Positions 45,745-57,661 of a stretch of DNA of 64,000 bases are shown in pieces. Position 1 is the stretch's first letter, and each line of letters opens with the position of its first letter. The stretch comes from Mycosarcoma maydis. Taxonomy: Eukaryota > Basidiomycota > Ustilaginomycetes > Ustilaginales. A model generated the notes under the pieces. The model saw only the letters and a list, made by a program, of their open reading frames with translations. It was not told the origin of the DNA and searched no databases. Location: NCBI RefSeq assembly GCF_000328475.2, contig NC_026491.1:248001-312000 (forward strand). Direction: 5' to 3'. Position numbers and translations under genes: made by a program.

Positions 45745-48417
45745 TCATGGTTTGCCTGTAAGCGTCATGTTGAATCGAGCAAGATCTTTGCCCGCCAAGA
45801 TCCAAGCGGTGAGGCCAACAAACACGACCCCGGCGGCGGCGAGCGTCTGTGGGCCAATGGCGCGTTCCTGAGCGTTGCGGCTGTCTGCACCGCCATCTCG
45901 AGCGTGACGTGAGTGAGGATGGTGCTGATCGTGCTTGATCGGATGCGAGTCTAGAGCGGACGCATCGTTTGCGGCCACGTCGGTCGCTAGATCGGGCGTG
46001 GTGATTTCGGTGGAATCGGATGGACGTGTTGAGGTCGAGTCGGCTATGCTTCGGACAGACTGACTGGTAGATAAGGCGTCGTCGTCGGGGCTGCGGTGAG
46101 GCAACCTTGAGCGCGATGCGTGGTTCCAACGCTCGTAGTCATCCGAGTCTCGGCTTTCGCGTTCAAGCATCAAGCCCGCCGTGGCGCTGCCGTAGAGCAG
46201 GGAGCGAAGCGCACTGTTGACGTGCCGTTTGCTGCGACGGCCATTGCCTCGCTTTGAACGGCTGCTGTTGCTGTTGGGTCCGTTGAGACTGAGCGAAGAC
46301 GAGGACGAAGCTCTCATTGCACCGTCTGCAGTCGACGCATCTTGTGGCTGCGAGGACGAGGACTCAAAGTCGGGCGATGCTGGCGATGCTGGCGCTGCTG
46401 GCGCTGCTGCTGCTGCTGCTGTAACGCCGCTGGCGGTGCTGTCTTGCTCTTGCTCGTCCGCCTCAGCACCGTCATCGTCGCCGTTCAACTCTTCTTCCAT
46501 GCGACGATTGGCTTCATCCCAGGCTCGCACCACCTGACGTAACTCGTCACGCTCTGTCTGCAAGCCTTTGCGCTCCTTGCGCCAGCTCTCTTCAAACTCG
46601 GTCCGAAATTCGGTCCAGCGTCCCTCGATACCGTTGAGCAGCTCGGCAGTGGACTGTTGGGATGCCAATGTAGAAGGCGGTGCTGCGGCGTTCTGTTCGA
46701 CCTCCTTCTCGAGGATATGCACGCGTTGCTCGAGCGTCTTTACCGTGTCGGTGACCTGCGCATGCTGGTCCTGCAGTCCACGGCTGAGCGCCAAAGCCTG
46801 CTCGAGCTGGGTAGCTAGCTGTTCAAGTCGTGCTGAGAGTGCCTCGTTTTGCGCACGCAGCTCGAGATCGCGCTCATCGGACTGCTTGGAGAGGTTGTGG
46901 TGCGTCAGAGCTGACGAGGGTGCATCGGAAGCACTCGAAGCTGAGCTGGCTGCGTCTTGGGCGCTTAAAGTTGAGGCCGCTGTGGCGTGTGTATCATGTT
47001 CCGCTTGGTCTGATGCAAGCTGAGGTGGCATGTCGGGGGGTGCGCGAGGACCGACGTGGTCGTCGTCGTGGTCGTGGTCGTGGTCGTCGTCCTTGTTCTG
47101 GGTGACGGTTTCTACGCTGGCAGTGCTGGCGCCATCGTCCCAGTCGTCATGTTGGAACGAGTGCAAGAGGTGGTTTGCACCTCGGATGGTGCCAAAGCCA
47201 TTGATGGCGTGCGCGGGAGGCAAGGAGGAAGAGGAAGAGGAAGAGGAAGAGGCAGAGGCGACGGCGTCCAACTCGCGTTTTGCTTGTTCCATCTGCAGCT
47301 TGATCGTGCTGACTTCGCGTTTGATCGAGTCGTGCTCCAAGAGGATGGATTCGAGACTGCGGATCTTTTCGACATGCGCTGCCAGGGAGGACTGAGTCTC
47401 TGAGAGCTGTGTCTGGAGGGCTGAGATGGTAGCCGAGTGAGCGTCGGTGGTGGCTTGTGTCTCTGCGTCTTTTGCACGTTGCTGCTCTTGCTGCTCTTGC
47501 TGCTGCTGGTGTTGGAGTTGGTGTTGCTGTAGCGCTTGTGCATTGAGCGAGCCGGGAGGGGCGGGGACGAGGTGGGGATAGGGTGCCGAGGAAAGAGGCG
47601 GTGCGCTGCCACCGAGGGTCTCGTGAATATCGTGCATGGTGGTGGTGAGGCTGCCAAGGTCGTTCCAGGTATCTTTGCTCCTCTGCAGCTCGCTCTGCAG
47701 CTTGCTGAGAACATGATCAAAGCTGAAACCGGCCTTTGTTCTGCGGAGGCCACCTTCGGCGCCGGGACCGACGCCGTTGCTTCCGAGTGGTCCGCCATGC
47801 ATGCCACCTCGATACAAGCTGGCAAAGTCGTGTCGGAGGCTGAGTGCATCTTCTGCGGTGAGGACGAGGTAGACGCGGCAGGCGACCTTGTGGTGGATGA
47901 TGGTCTTGTTGTCGTCGCCGACAATGTCGATACCGAACTCGACCATGTCCTCGTTGTGGAGCTCAAAAACATCGGACTCCTGCGCCTCGGGGGAGAGACG
48001 TTCGCCGTTGATAAAGGTGCCGTTGGAGGATTTTACGTCTTTGATGTAGACTTTGCCGTTCTGGCTCCAGACCTCGGCATGCATACGCGAGAGTACTTTG
48101 CTGTCAAAGTAGCCGTTGGTGGGGTTGGGTACCGTTTTTGCGTTGGTCTGACGGCCGATCTTGATGCGATTGTTGGGACCGGGCGGCGCCAGACTGATCT
48201 GCTTGGGGGCAAAGGTGTCGTTGAGTGGATGGAGATGGAGCGAGGGATAGACGAGGCCCTGCGCATTTGCTGCTGCCTCTGCGTTCGAGTAGACGGGCGA
48301 GTTAGCGGGCTTGAAACCGTTTGCGAGCGCGGTGGTGGAAGGGGCGGAAGGAGCGGCCGAGATGCCAAGGTTGGATGGCGCATTGGCCATCGGTGTTCCG
48401 CCCATCAACGACTGCAT
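45745..48417 (-). CDS. Tail-anchored FHA-domain coiled-coil protein (SLMAP/Far10-type STRIPAK component)
   Basis: An 890-residue protein from the first ATG (48417, MQSLMGGTPMANAP). Residues about 80-190 form an FHA phosphothreonine-binding domain: NRIKIGRQTNAKT, SKVLSRMHAEVW, VYIKDVKSSNGTFINGERL. Coiled-coil segments lie at about 330-400 and 520-640, there are low-complexity acidic/Ser regions, and a single C-terminal span (LAAAGVVFVGLTAWIL) is followed by 14 residues. An FHA head, coiled coil and tail anchor is the layout of SLMAP and fungal Far9/Far10, which place the STRIPAK phosphatase complex on ER/nuclear membranes. In-frame sequence continues 31 codons upstream to a TTG and beyond to a CTTGCAG acceptor-like site near 48555, so a short upstream exon could add residues. 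Confidence 0.88.
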   Translation of the reverse strand: MQSLMGGTPMANAPSNLGISAAPSAPSTTALANGFKPANSPVYSNAEAAANAQGLVYPSLHLHPLNDTFAPKQISLAPPGPNNRIKIGRQTNAKTVPNPTNGYFDSKVLSRMHAEVWSQNGKVYIKDVKSSNGTFINGERLSPEAQESDVFELHNEDMVEFGIDIVGDDNKTIIHHKVACRVYLVLTAEDALSLRHDFASLYRGGMHGGPLGSNGVGPGAEGGLRRTKAGFSFDHVLSKLQSELQRSKDTWNDLGSLTTTMHDIHETLGGSAPPLSSAPYPHLVPAPPGSLNAQALQQHQLQHQQQQEQQEQQRAKDAETQATTDAHSATISALQTQLSETQSSLAAHVEKIRSLESILLEHDSIKREVSTIKLQMEQAKRELDAVASASSSSSSSSSLPPAHAINGFGTIRGANHLLHSFQHDDWDDGASTASVETVTQNKDDDHDHDHDDDHVGPRAPPDMPPQLASDQAEHDTHATAASTLSAQDAASSASSASDAPSSALTHHNLSKQSDERDLELRAQNEALSARLEQLATQLEQALALSRGLQDQHAQVTDTVKTLEQRVHILEKEVEQNAAAPPSTLASQQSTAELLNGIEGRWTEFRTEFEESWRKERKGLQTERDELRQVVRAWDEANRRMEEELNGDDDGAEADEQEQDSTASGVTAAAAAAPAAPASPASPDFESSSSQPQDASTADGAMRASSSSSLSLNGPNSNSSRSKRGNGRRSKRHVNSALRSLLYGSATAGLMLERESRDSDDYERWNHASRSRLPHRSPDDDALSTSQSVRSIADSTSTRPSDSTEITTPDLATDVAANDASALDSHPIKHDQHHPHSRHARDGGADSRNAQERAIGPQTLAAAGVVFVGLTAWILAGKDLARFNMTLTGKP

Positions 48418-48800
48418 GGTGGGCGAAAGATGTGGTGACGTGCGCCAAGGGTGAATGAGAGGGCTACCTATGCGGATTGTGGAGTGGGGCGTTGGCGTAT
48501 CAAAGGACAAGAGCGTGTGCGAAAGCGATGAGAGAGAGATGCACGAAAGAGGAGCTGCAAGAACGAACAGACGGATGAGAAGCTAGTACGACGATGCACG
48601 GGATTGGATGACCAAGATAGACGAAACGGGTCGGAAACGGATGGTGAATGCGCAAGGCAAGACGAAGAACGCCAAAAGTCGAGCGTGATCAAGGGGCGCA
48701 AGAGGCTCAGCAAGCGAGGGAGAGAGAGAGAAGAAGAGAGAAAGAGAGAGAACGAGATGATGGAGATGAGCCAGCGTGAGTCGAGACAGCTGCCGTGAGC

Positions 48801-48830
48801 GAGAAGAGAGAGAGAGAGAGAGAGAGAGAG
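48801..48830. repeat. GA dinucleotide repeat
   Basis: Nearly pure GA/AG run. A less perfect GA-rich stretch precedes it at 48717-48752. On the minus strand these are CT-rich leader sequence of the FHA gene. Confidence 0.93.
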
Positions 48831-48996
48831 GAGGAAAAGAGCGAGTTCGCATTTGTGATTCAATTGCTGTGTGTGACTTGTGCGAAAGTGCATCATCGAT
48901 CGCAGGCAGATTCGTGATTCACTGCACGATTCGTGATTATTCGCTCGACTTGATTTGGCTATGGCTCACCAGCTGACTGACTCGTGACGGACTCAC

Positions 48997-49000
<4 letters not shown>

Positions 49001-49028
<28 letters not shown>
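49001..49028. repeat. GGCT tetranucleotide repeat, 7 copies
   Basis: Seven perfect GGCT units. 28 bp is also a whole number of 7-nt steps. Confidence 0.95.
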
Positions 49029-49029
<1 letters not shown>

Positions 49030-49892
49030 CAATCGTGAATCGTGATCACGACTCGTGACTGGGCTGCGACAACACAAGGCGAAGAGAGATGAATACTAAC
49101 AAACCAACAATTATTCACGATTCGTGATTCGTGATTATATACGCACGATTCGTGATTCCTCCTTCGCACTCGCAACTCGTGACTGACTCGTGACTGAGAC
49201 GTGTGACTGCTTTGCAGTGATTCACGATTGGTCTGTGTTGTTCTACGTGAACCCCTTTCTCCGATTCGTGATAAACTTTATTATTCGTGAAATTCCAGGT
49301 CAAAGCATGAGTGTCCATCTAAATCGGCCGATCGGGGTATGGTGTAGAACAGATAACGATCCGGGTTCCTATTCTTAAACAAAACCAACCAACACGACGT
49401 GACGGATAACTGTACGACTCACGACTGACAACTGCTACCGTGTACGGACGGCCAACGTGAATGGTGTGTATGATATGCCTTTGGCCAGTCACGAGTCGTG
49501 ATTCATGATTCTGGGTTGCAACAAACGACGATCTTGTGCAACGACGATCATGTCGACAACCCAACCAGCTCAAGCGAGCGCCAGCTTGATTACACCTCCC
49601 AGACCTGAATGCAGGTGTGAGAACAGCCATGGCGAGCCGACTCGTGACTAGCTAGCTGTCCGGTCTTGGATTCACAGACTCACGACTTGGCACTTTGCTT
49701 TGTGATGCGATTTTCCGGCTTTGACGCCGCCGTGTTGATTCAATTGCCGAAGGCGGCGTGGCGTGGCGTTGCGCGGCGTGGCGTTTGTGGTTGCACACGA
49801 GTTGGGACGAATTTCAAGAATACAAAAGTGACATTATTACGATTGAATCTGGCGTGTTTCAATCTGTAAACATCTCCGATCGTTGCAACGTT

Positions 49893-49941
49893 GCACAAAG
49901 CACAAAGCACAAGGTACAACGTAAAACGTACAAGGTACAAC
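49893..49941. repeat. GCACAAA/GTACAAC heptamer array, 7 units
   Basis: GCACAAA twice, GCACAAG, GTACAAC, GTAAAAC, GTACAAG and GTACAAC follow in perfect 7-nt register. The family is unrelated to ATTCGTG. Confidence 0.9.
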
Positions 49942-50902
49942 CCGTGCACAGTCGTGAGTAATTCACGATTATTGCTGGCAGGCACAAGCACGAAGTGAGG
50001 GTCTTTGATACAGCGTGAGTCGTGAGTAAGACTATACTGTACACTCGAGCGTTGCCTTGTATCCGTCACGAGCTGCGAGTCAGAGTTATGACGCCCTGTC
50101 ACAGAAACGAGGTGAGCTGTTGGACCCGCATCGTATCAGGATCAGGCTGATCAACATTCACGATTTGTGCGTGATTCACGATTCACGATTGCGGCACTCA
50201 CGACTCTATTCCAATTTGCAGCTGCGTCCACCCACAACAACGCACGCACTGCTTCACGCTGTGTCTGTCCATCGTGAATCTCTTGAAGGCAGCTTGCGCT
50301 GTCGATTGCAGCTAACTAGTCGCAACATCTTGTCAGCTTCCCTTTCACGTTGGTACGCCCTATCATCATCATCTCTCCTTCTGCCATACGGTCGCAATCA
50401 ACGTCCCTCTTGACCGCTCCAACTCATCCAATCCTGGCCAATCCCTAGTTGCCCTCCACGATACACATCGCCAACGACGAGCTTCTTTGGTGTCCAATCT
50501 CTTTCTCGTCCTCCTCCACACCCACCACCTCGTCCGTCTCTCGAGAGCTTTTCATATTGTCCACCCAACCAACCACCCACTTTCGCATCCGCCGACAGCT
50601 AACTCCCTACATTCATTTGCAGCATCATCGAACTCGGCCATTCGCTTTTCATCTCGCTTGCTCTTGGTCTAGCGCCGCTCTAGCAAGCGCCACTCCAAAT
50701 TCAATACCGACCATCTAGGTCACCACAGTCGCTCTCATCAACTTGACATATCATCATCGCTCTCTGGGCCGCATACACCCTACACAACCTCGCCTCATGC
50801 ATGCTGCCCCCCCCCCCCTGGCGCCGCGCTCGGCCTAATAGCACTTTCATGGATGGCTTCTCCCCCTCTTCTTGTCGCGTGAGCTAGTGGGGCTCACACA
50901 CC

Positions 50903-53900
50903 ATGCTTCCCACCCAGCTTGGCGCTCATGGGTCCGCCGCCGTCTCCCCAAACGCGGCCGCGTCCGCATCCACCGCTGCTACCGNNNNNNNNNNNNNNNN
51001 NNNNNNNNNNNNNNNNNNNNNNNNNNNNNNNNNNNNNNNNNNNNNNNNNNNNNNNNNNNNNNNNNNNNNNNNNNNNNNNNNNNNATTCACTCCCCTCCCG
51101 AACAGGCCTGCGCTTCGTTGCCAACCACCATCGCTAGCACAACCCCCACGATCCAAAGCTCAAAGCCATTCCCGTCTTCAAGTCCCGCCGCTCCTCGCTA
51201 CTAGGCTCTGTTCTGAAATCCAAACCCAAACCCAACCCCAAGCCCGACGCATGCAAGCTCCCCCCACGCCCATCCTCATCCACAACCGTGCCACCCCACC
51301 TGCAAGATCCCAGCGCACAATCCCACCATCAACACACATGCTCCTTGCCCACAACCATCTCTCCAGTCACGCTCCACAACCAATCGCCTTCCAACCTAGC
51401 CGCATCTCAGCACCACCACTACCACCCGCCCTCCTCCCTCCCGGACCGTGCCCAAGCGAGCCCCTCTGTTGCCCAGACCGCCCGCTCATCTCCCTCGGCG
51501 TCATCATCCTGCCACATCGACCAGCCCGACAATCCTGCCTCTCCCTCTTCATCCACATACGCCAACCACCTCAACTCAGACTCGCTTCCTTCTGCGCAGC
51601 CTTGCCCTCCCTTGGTGGACGCTTCCTGCGGGTCTATGCCTCTGGCTCGTTCCTCTGTCCATGTCGACTCACTACGTTCTCTTGGCATCTCGAATCCAGA
51701 TCAGCCCAACCCTCTCTCTGCTACTCCTGCAGCGCATCAAGCCCTCGCTGACACATCGTCGCAGCAACGCACTGCTATGGCACAAACGCTCCCCAGCGCC
51801 ACCGATTCATCCTTGTCTAGCCTCGATGCCTCGCAATGCTTGCTTCCAATCATCACTCACACCCTCGCATCCGCCGCTCGCACCGATTCCAGCTCTCAGC
51901 CAGACGCTTCCTCCTCCGAACACACTGCAGACTCGATTCTCTTGGATGCGTCCTCACCTTTGCTCTCCAGACGAGAACCTTTGGCAACCTCGCCCGATGC
52001 TAGCCTCGCCGAACAAAGATTCAGTCCGTCCACACTCCCCTTTTCTGGCTCCACCTCGCCGTTTGTCACCTCCCCTCAGCGCTTTTCCAGCCTCGGTCGC
52101 AGCCATGCTTCCCGTCCGCCGACCGACATTGAGCTGCCCACCTCCTCGGCCCTCGCTCGTCCTCGCGCCCGCGACATCAACGACGAACTTGAATCATTCC
52201 CCTCGCCTGACAGCCTCAGTTCCCGAACAGAGCGTCGGATGAGCATGCTCGACTTTCTCGCTGCTGATCCAAACCTCGATCCGACACCGCAACTCGCTCA
52301 AGCAAGTCTCTCTGCTGAGCATCTCCCGCGTTCAGTACAACAAATCTCTCATCCTCGCGGCCAAACGTATGCCAACGTGCCTCCATCCATGCCCCTCGTG
52401 CAAGCCAGCCGTCAATCCCGGCTTGAAACCGCCCCTTTTCGCTCCAACACGCTGCAACCTAAAAAGATTGACCTTTGCAACCATGTGCGCGTCACCGTCG
52501 AACCGCTCGTCGACAGCCTCACCATGTTTGGCTCCATGCAGTCCAGCTCCAACTACTCGCTTGCAGGCGCTGTGGTCGTCGAGGTTCCAAAGCTCGTCGT
52601 GCCACGCCTCTCTTCCGTTGCTGCGGTAACTCGTGACGCGTCCATCTCGGATCAACTCTCTGTGCACGTCGACGCTCTCACCATTCGTTTCACCGGATAC
52701 TCTGTCTACGTTGATACCACAGGTAGGTTCAACGCTATCAAGCTCACCGAATCGTCGCAGCAGCTCCTCCAGCCCCAAGGCTGTTCGTGCGCCGTTCAAG
52801 TGCTCGAGACGGCCGACCGATCAACATCTCCAGAAAATGCAGCTTCAACTCCCGCTGGCGTCATTGCAGGTCAAGGGGTCCTCAGATATGAAACCGAGTT
52901 CGACCTCTCCATTCCCGGCTGGCTGCCCGCATCTCAGCGATCACGTTTCGGTGCCACTTTTTATTGCGTTCAGGCAACTGCCATCGTTGAGGGACATGCC
53001 ATCCTTTCAGCTGTCTCGGCCTTTGACGATTTCGCCAGCAACGATCCGCACTCGATCGCGAACCTTGCCAGATCGCTCGAGTCCGAACTTTGCGATTCTG
53101 GCGACACCAAACCCGTTGTCGCTCGAAAGGAAGTGACCCCTTTGCATCATTCCACCAACGGCCGCGCCAAGATCAAAAGCACATGGCTCAACAAGACCGC
53201 CAAACAGCTGCAGCTTCGCACTACGAAAAAGTCAAGTGGCCCTGAAGCAGAGGCAAGCGGTTCCGTTCCCAACAGTCGTCGCGGATCCGGCTTCAAGGAC
53301 ATGCTTCAGATTCCGGATGGCGACGATTCGCCTTTCACAAAGGTGACCGAGGCTTGCAACAAGCTCTTGCTCGATGGGAGGCATTCGGTCCAGAGCGAAT
53401 GTCTCAACATCTTGGTGAGACGCTGCAGAGATATCGTTCCTGTTCCCGTTGCAAGGCTTGCTAGACTCGCCACGGCCAGTCAAATGCTGCGCGATCCCGG
53501 CACTGCTCCTTCCCTCTCTCAAAGCATGATCGCTCTTGCCAGACTGCAAGATGACTCTGACCTCAACGCTCGCTCGCAGCACACATCGCCAGCTGCTTGC
53601 GCCGGTCACGACCGGCCACACATGTCGGCCTCCGCATCAACGCCAATTTTGTCAGGAGCCGCCGCTTCTGTGACCGTGTTGGACGCTTCTCTAGACCGCG
53701 CAATGCCGAACGCAACCGTTTCCAACACAAGTGAGCTTGCCCCAGATGCTGATGTCTGCGTTCGAGCCCCGGCAGCGCTTGCTCCCTCGCCCAGCATCGA
53801 CACACATCCGAGCACCCTGGCAATGGATGCAGCGGCTCGACGTGTAGAGCGCACAGCGAGTGAGGCTTTGCAGACCGAGTCAAGCGGTATCATGCCGCAC

Positions 53901-56900
53901 GCTCCGAGCGCCTTTGATGTTTGTCAAGATCCCGCCAAGGTGGCCGCAGCGTCATCTGCCCTGACTGCATCGGCAACGCTGCCCAACTTGCCCCATTCAA
54001 TCAGTCGCGTTTCGTCGCTGTTTGACTCTCGCTTTGGAAACGCCAACTCGCCACCCCGCACATCGTCGCGCGCCGTGCCCAGTAATCGGTCGTGTGCGCC
54101 GCTGCGACACTTTGTACATCGTCCAACTCTGCACCTGCCTTCCCAGCTTGGAATCACGCCCGACAAGGATGCCAACGGCGGTCTCAACTTTTCCTTGACG
54201 CTCTCGCTGCCTTCGCATGTTCATGTCACGGGACCAAAGAGCGACGTGCTCAGCTTTGGTGTTCAGATCGAAGTGGGTCGCACTCGAGGCTGGGATGCGT
54301 TGAAAAAGTGGGGCGGTCTGCGCCTCAAGGACATGGAGCTCGTTTGTCTGCAGACCGAGAGGCACAGTTCTATGCCCTCGCGCTCCTTCTGTGCTACGTT
54401 CCCCGTTCCACCGCTGTCCAACACGGTCGACGCCGCTGATCTGCCCGTTGTGACGTATGCACCAAAGATGCGATCCTCTGCAAGCAATTCGAATGATGCG
54501 CAGCTGGCGGCGGAGAAGCGTCTCCGTCACAGCTACGATCGATCGCTTGTTCTGGGCCACATCGCGTTAGCCAATCAAGGCAAAGCCCCGCATCCGGTCG
54601 AGAACAATGTTGAGCGTATCCGTACCACAATTGTTGGGCCACCTCCGTTTGTGCTTCGGGCTCGTAGACACGACGCTTCGGCCGAGGCAAGCGGCGCCAC
54701 ACGCAAGGGAAAGAGTCGAGCGGGTGACATTGCGACGGAGCGGCGGAGCGGGTTTTCTCGAAGCCCTTCACGAAGTAGTCCAGCAGCGTCTGGTGCCAAC
54801 ACGCCTGATTGCACTTCGCAGAGCGCAGGAGTGGGCAGTCTCAGAGCCGCTTTTGCACCTGCTGCTCAAGTCAACACCGGCTCACGAGCGAGTGTGATGC
54901 AGCCTTTGCCGCGTACACTGGCTCGATCCACCCATTTCAGTAGCTCATCGTTGCGCCAGGCTTTTCAAGGCAACAACGGGTCTGGAACGATGCAGAACCA
55001 TGTTGGCGCTTCCGGCGTGGCAGTAGCAGGTGGCTCGTCGCCTAACGCCCCCGTCGGACGAAGCAGACGTCCCATTCCATTTGACCGTGGTGCGGCAATC
55101 ACCTCTGAGACGACAAGCCGCAGTATGCCCCTGCAGGGGCTGTCACCAAATGCGGCTCTGGATGCCGAAGCCTCCAACTCGTCGGGCAGTGCACATAATC
55201 TCCGGGGTCCAGTGCACACCGATTCAAGTGATCGGATGGGTTTGAATGCGTCGGAATCCGATAGCCAGTCAAGAGTTGGGCTAGAGTCACGCGTCACGGA
55301 TACGGGTGTCGATTCGATGGCCAACACCGCATCAGACTCTCGGCCGACGCGAGGACCGAGAAGAAGCCGATTCGAGACGGCCATGAACCGGCTCTCGACG
55401 TTTGCGAGCTCGATGCTGGAGCAGCCGAATGAGGCGTCAGCTGGCGGAGCGGGCGGGGATGCGCGAGGCAGTACTAGCGCAACTGTTACGCCACGAGGCA
55501 CGTTATCAGCCGGAGCCGGAGCTGCAGCTGCTAGCCTGCGTGCTACATACGCGTTCTCTGGCGACGACGCCGAAGGCGTGGATCTGACCAAAGGTCGCGT
55601 CCGAATGACGATCAATCTGCCTCTTGTTTCTAGCGACCTGGACGTAGCGCGCAGAGTAGGTAGTGCACAGTTGATTCCAGACTTTGAAAGCGCTTATGTG
55701 CGCGTTCGACACAAACTCAAGGTGAAACTTGGATTCGGACTCAAGTCAAACGTTGCATCGGGCCAGGACGGCGAAGATTGGGCGCAGGCGCTGGTGATGT
55801 GCGTGCCGGTGCGCTTCACAGAAGCGCCGCCCAAGGAGGTGCAAGATCAATTTGGACCAGTCCCGGTAGCAACAGCATGCACGCAGGCAGGAGGCATGTA
55901 TGCAGACGTGAACAGAACAACACGCGCCACAGAGTCAACGTCGGAGGCTGTCACAGGTGAGCATGTGGCGGAAGCGAGCTGTGATGCAACGTTGCCAGTG
56001 CGGTTCGCAGAACCGTTGCTGCCTGCATATGCACAGTTGTTCCGCGACGACGGCTCGCGCCTTGCAGATGAGGGCGAGGATCTTCCGCGGTATCCAGGAA
56101 GGATGTCGGTGATTGGCGAGATTGACGAAGATGGCGGTTCTGGAGCAGGTGCACGGAATGCGGAGCAAGCTGAGCTGATTGGCAACTCGATCGATACCTG
56201 CGCATTTGCGCCGGCACAAGACGTGGAGGACGAGGCCGAGGCAGCAGTTGGCAGCGCAATAGAGGGTTCGGCAAGCTTGTGGAGAGGCAATGTGGAGCAT
56301 GGCGCGCGAGGCCGAGCAACGATGATGTTACCGAGAAGCTCGAGTCTTGGACACATGTCGATGCGCATGGACCGGGCCACGAGCGTTGCTAACGATGGGC
56401 GCGTGCCAACGCAAGCGTCGTCATCTGGTGTATTTGGGCATGCGTCTACACGTTTCCAGCCATCATTGCTGGCGACGAGTCGGAGCGTCACGTCCTCGGC
56501 GTTTGCGGAACGAAGCAGCAGTATGGCAGCCACCAAGTCGCGCGTGGGATCATCAGCGTTTGATCCGCTGCCACCTGAACGTGGCATGCGACGACGGTCT
56601 GCGACGACGACGTCGATGATCACGTCGAGCCGCATCATGCCCGCCGAGGTGCTCGACGAAGCGCTCGTGACCAGCGCTCTGGACGACGAAGAAGATCGCA
56701 TCGACGCATTGCAGCCTTCGTTAACACTCGATAGCCTGCACGCACGCGATGTGCAGCAGACCATGCATGCGATCGGTCAAGATGAAGACGACGAAGACGA
56801 CGAAGATGACGAAGACGACGAAGACGACGTCGAGGTCGGACAAGTGCAGTTTGGAGTAACTGACAACCAAGATGACGATGACGATGGCGTCGACAGCGAA

Positions 56901-57017
56901 GCAGAACACGCTGCAATCAGCATGCACATCCATTCAGACAGACAACTCAGCGCAAGCGAAGATGGCCAAGATGGCGAAGCTGATCAAGCCAACGCTGAGG
57001 TCGGTATGGCATTCTAA
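50903..57017 (+). CDS. Very large arrestin-fold protein, interrupted near its start by an assembly gap
   Basis: The main exon is open from about 51138 to 57017 (about 1960 codons). Its in-frame start is not an ATG. Upstream, an ATG in good context at 50903 (MLPTQLGAHGSAAVSPNAA) runs into the 100-N gap, and a CGCTAG acceptor at 51132-51137 leads into KLKAIPVFKSRRSSLLGSV, so I infer a first exon and an intron whose donor lies in the gap. The protein is Ser/Pro/Ala-rich. An arrestin-N-like segment lies near 52440-53040 (NYSLAGAVVVEVPKLVV, FTGYSVYVDTTGRF, IPGWLPASQRSRFGATFYC). Arrestin-C-like segments lie near 54120-54420 and 55590-55850 (YVRVRHKLKVKLGFGL). The C-terminus has a run of Asp/Glu repeats. 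Alpha-arrestins are adaptors for membrane-protein ubiquitination or signalling. Confidence 0.83.
50985..51084. other. Assembly gap (100 N) in the 5' part of the arrestin-like gene
   Basis: Exactly 100 N. Coding sequence of the presumed first exon abuts it on the left and the presumed intron end is on the right. Confidence 0.99.
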
Positions 57018-57661
57018 CTGATCCAGATCATAGCATACCAAGCAACGTACAACATAGCGGATCACGGATGGCATTTGTGTTTGTGATTCGTGATTGTGGC
57101 GCATGGTTCGGGTCAAAGGACGAAGCACAACGTGTTTGTGCAGTGTCTAGCCGACTGCGTAACGAGGAATGTCCAGCAGAGCTCCAACGTTGTACGAGAA
57201 CGAGGTGTGGAGTGTGCAAGCAAATGTGCAATCGTATCACGAATCAATCGTGAATCGTGAATCGTGAATCGTGAATCGTGAATCGTGAATCGTGAATCGT
57301 GAATCGTGAATCGTAGATCGTGAATCGTGAATCGGGATCTCTTCGAAGATCTATTGACGAAAGCTGGATTCAAGATCAAAACCCCACGACTGCCCGGTTC
57401 GACCGACTTGGCTTTCAGCTTGGGCGTGCACGGTGTAGGTGAGTTTGTGGAGGATCACTGCATCCGCGGCTTTTTCCAGTTGCCGAGCTGCGGTGGAATT
57501 CGTGATTGGATGGATAAACTGAACAAGTCGTCAGTCGTCAGTCATCAGTTGGTGGTAGTAGATTGCGTTGTTAGCGCGCAACCACTGTGCCGCATTCACG
57601 ATTGACGATTGTGATCGCTCTTCTGTTTCTGCTCGGCTTGGCTGACAGCGCGGCGTTCAAG
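57018..57661. promoter_or_regulatory. Spacer and palC promoter region
   Basis: 644 bp: GTGATTCGTGATTG near 57080, the 12-unit GTGAATC array (57250-57333), ATTCGTGATTGG near 57498, and a copy of a 24-nt AGTCGTC-type sequence at 57526-57549. A CTGACAG acceptor-like site lies about 15 bp before the palC ATG, so a 5' intron is possible. Confidence 0.5.
57250..57333. repeat. GTGAATC heptamer array, 12 units
   Basis: Twelve units in register, with one variant (GTAGATC) as the tenth. Confidence 0.96.

Larger units (their letters stand above)
48418..50902. promoter_or_regulatory. Long divergent spacer (FHA gene / arrestin-like gene)
   Basis: 2.5 kb with no convincing gene. Left: GA/CT-rich leader of the FHA gene (48717-48830). 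Middle: dense ATTCGTG/ACTCGTG motifs (48855-48940, 49030-49060, 49110-49200), a GGCT repeat, and the GCACAAA array. Right (from about 50330): pyrimidine-rich leader of the arrestin-like gene with a run of 12 C at 50807-50818. Confidence 0.55.

Noticed and set aside
47536..48438. 300-codon plus-strand ORF
   Set aside because: Antisense shadow of the FHA gene, with no recognisable domain.
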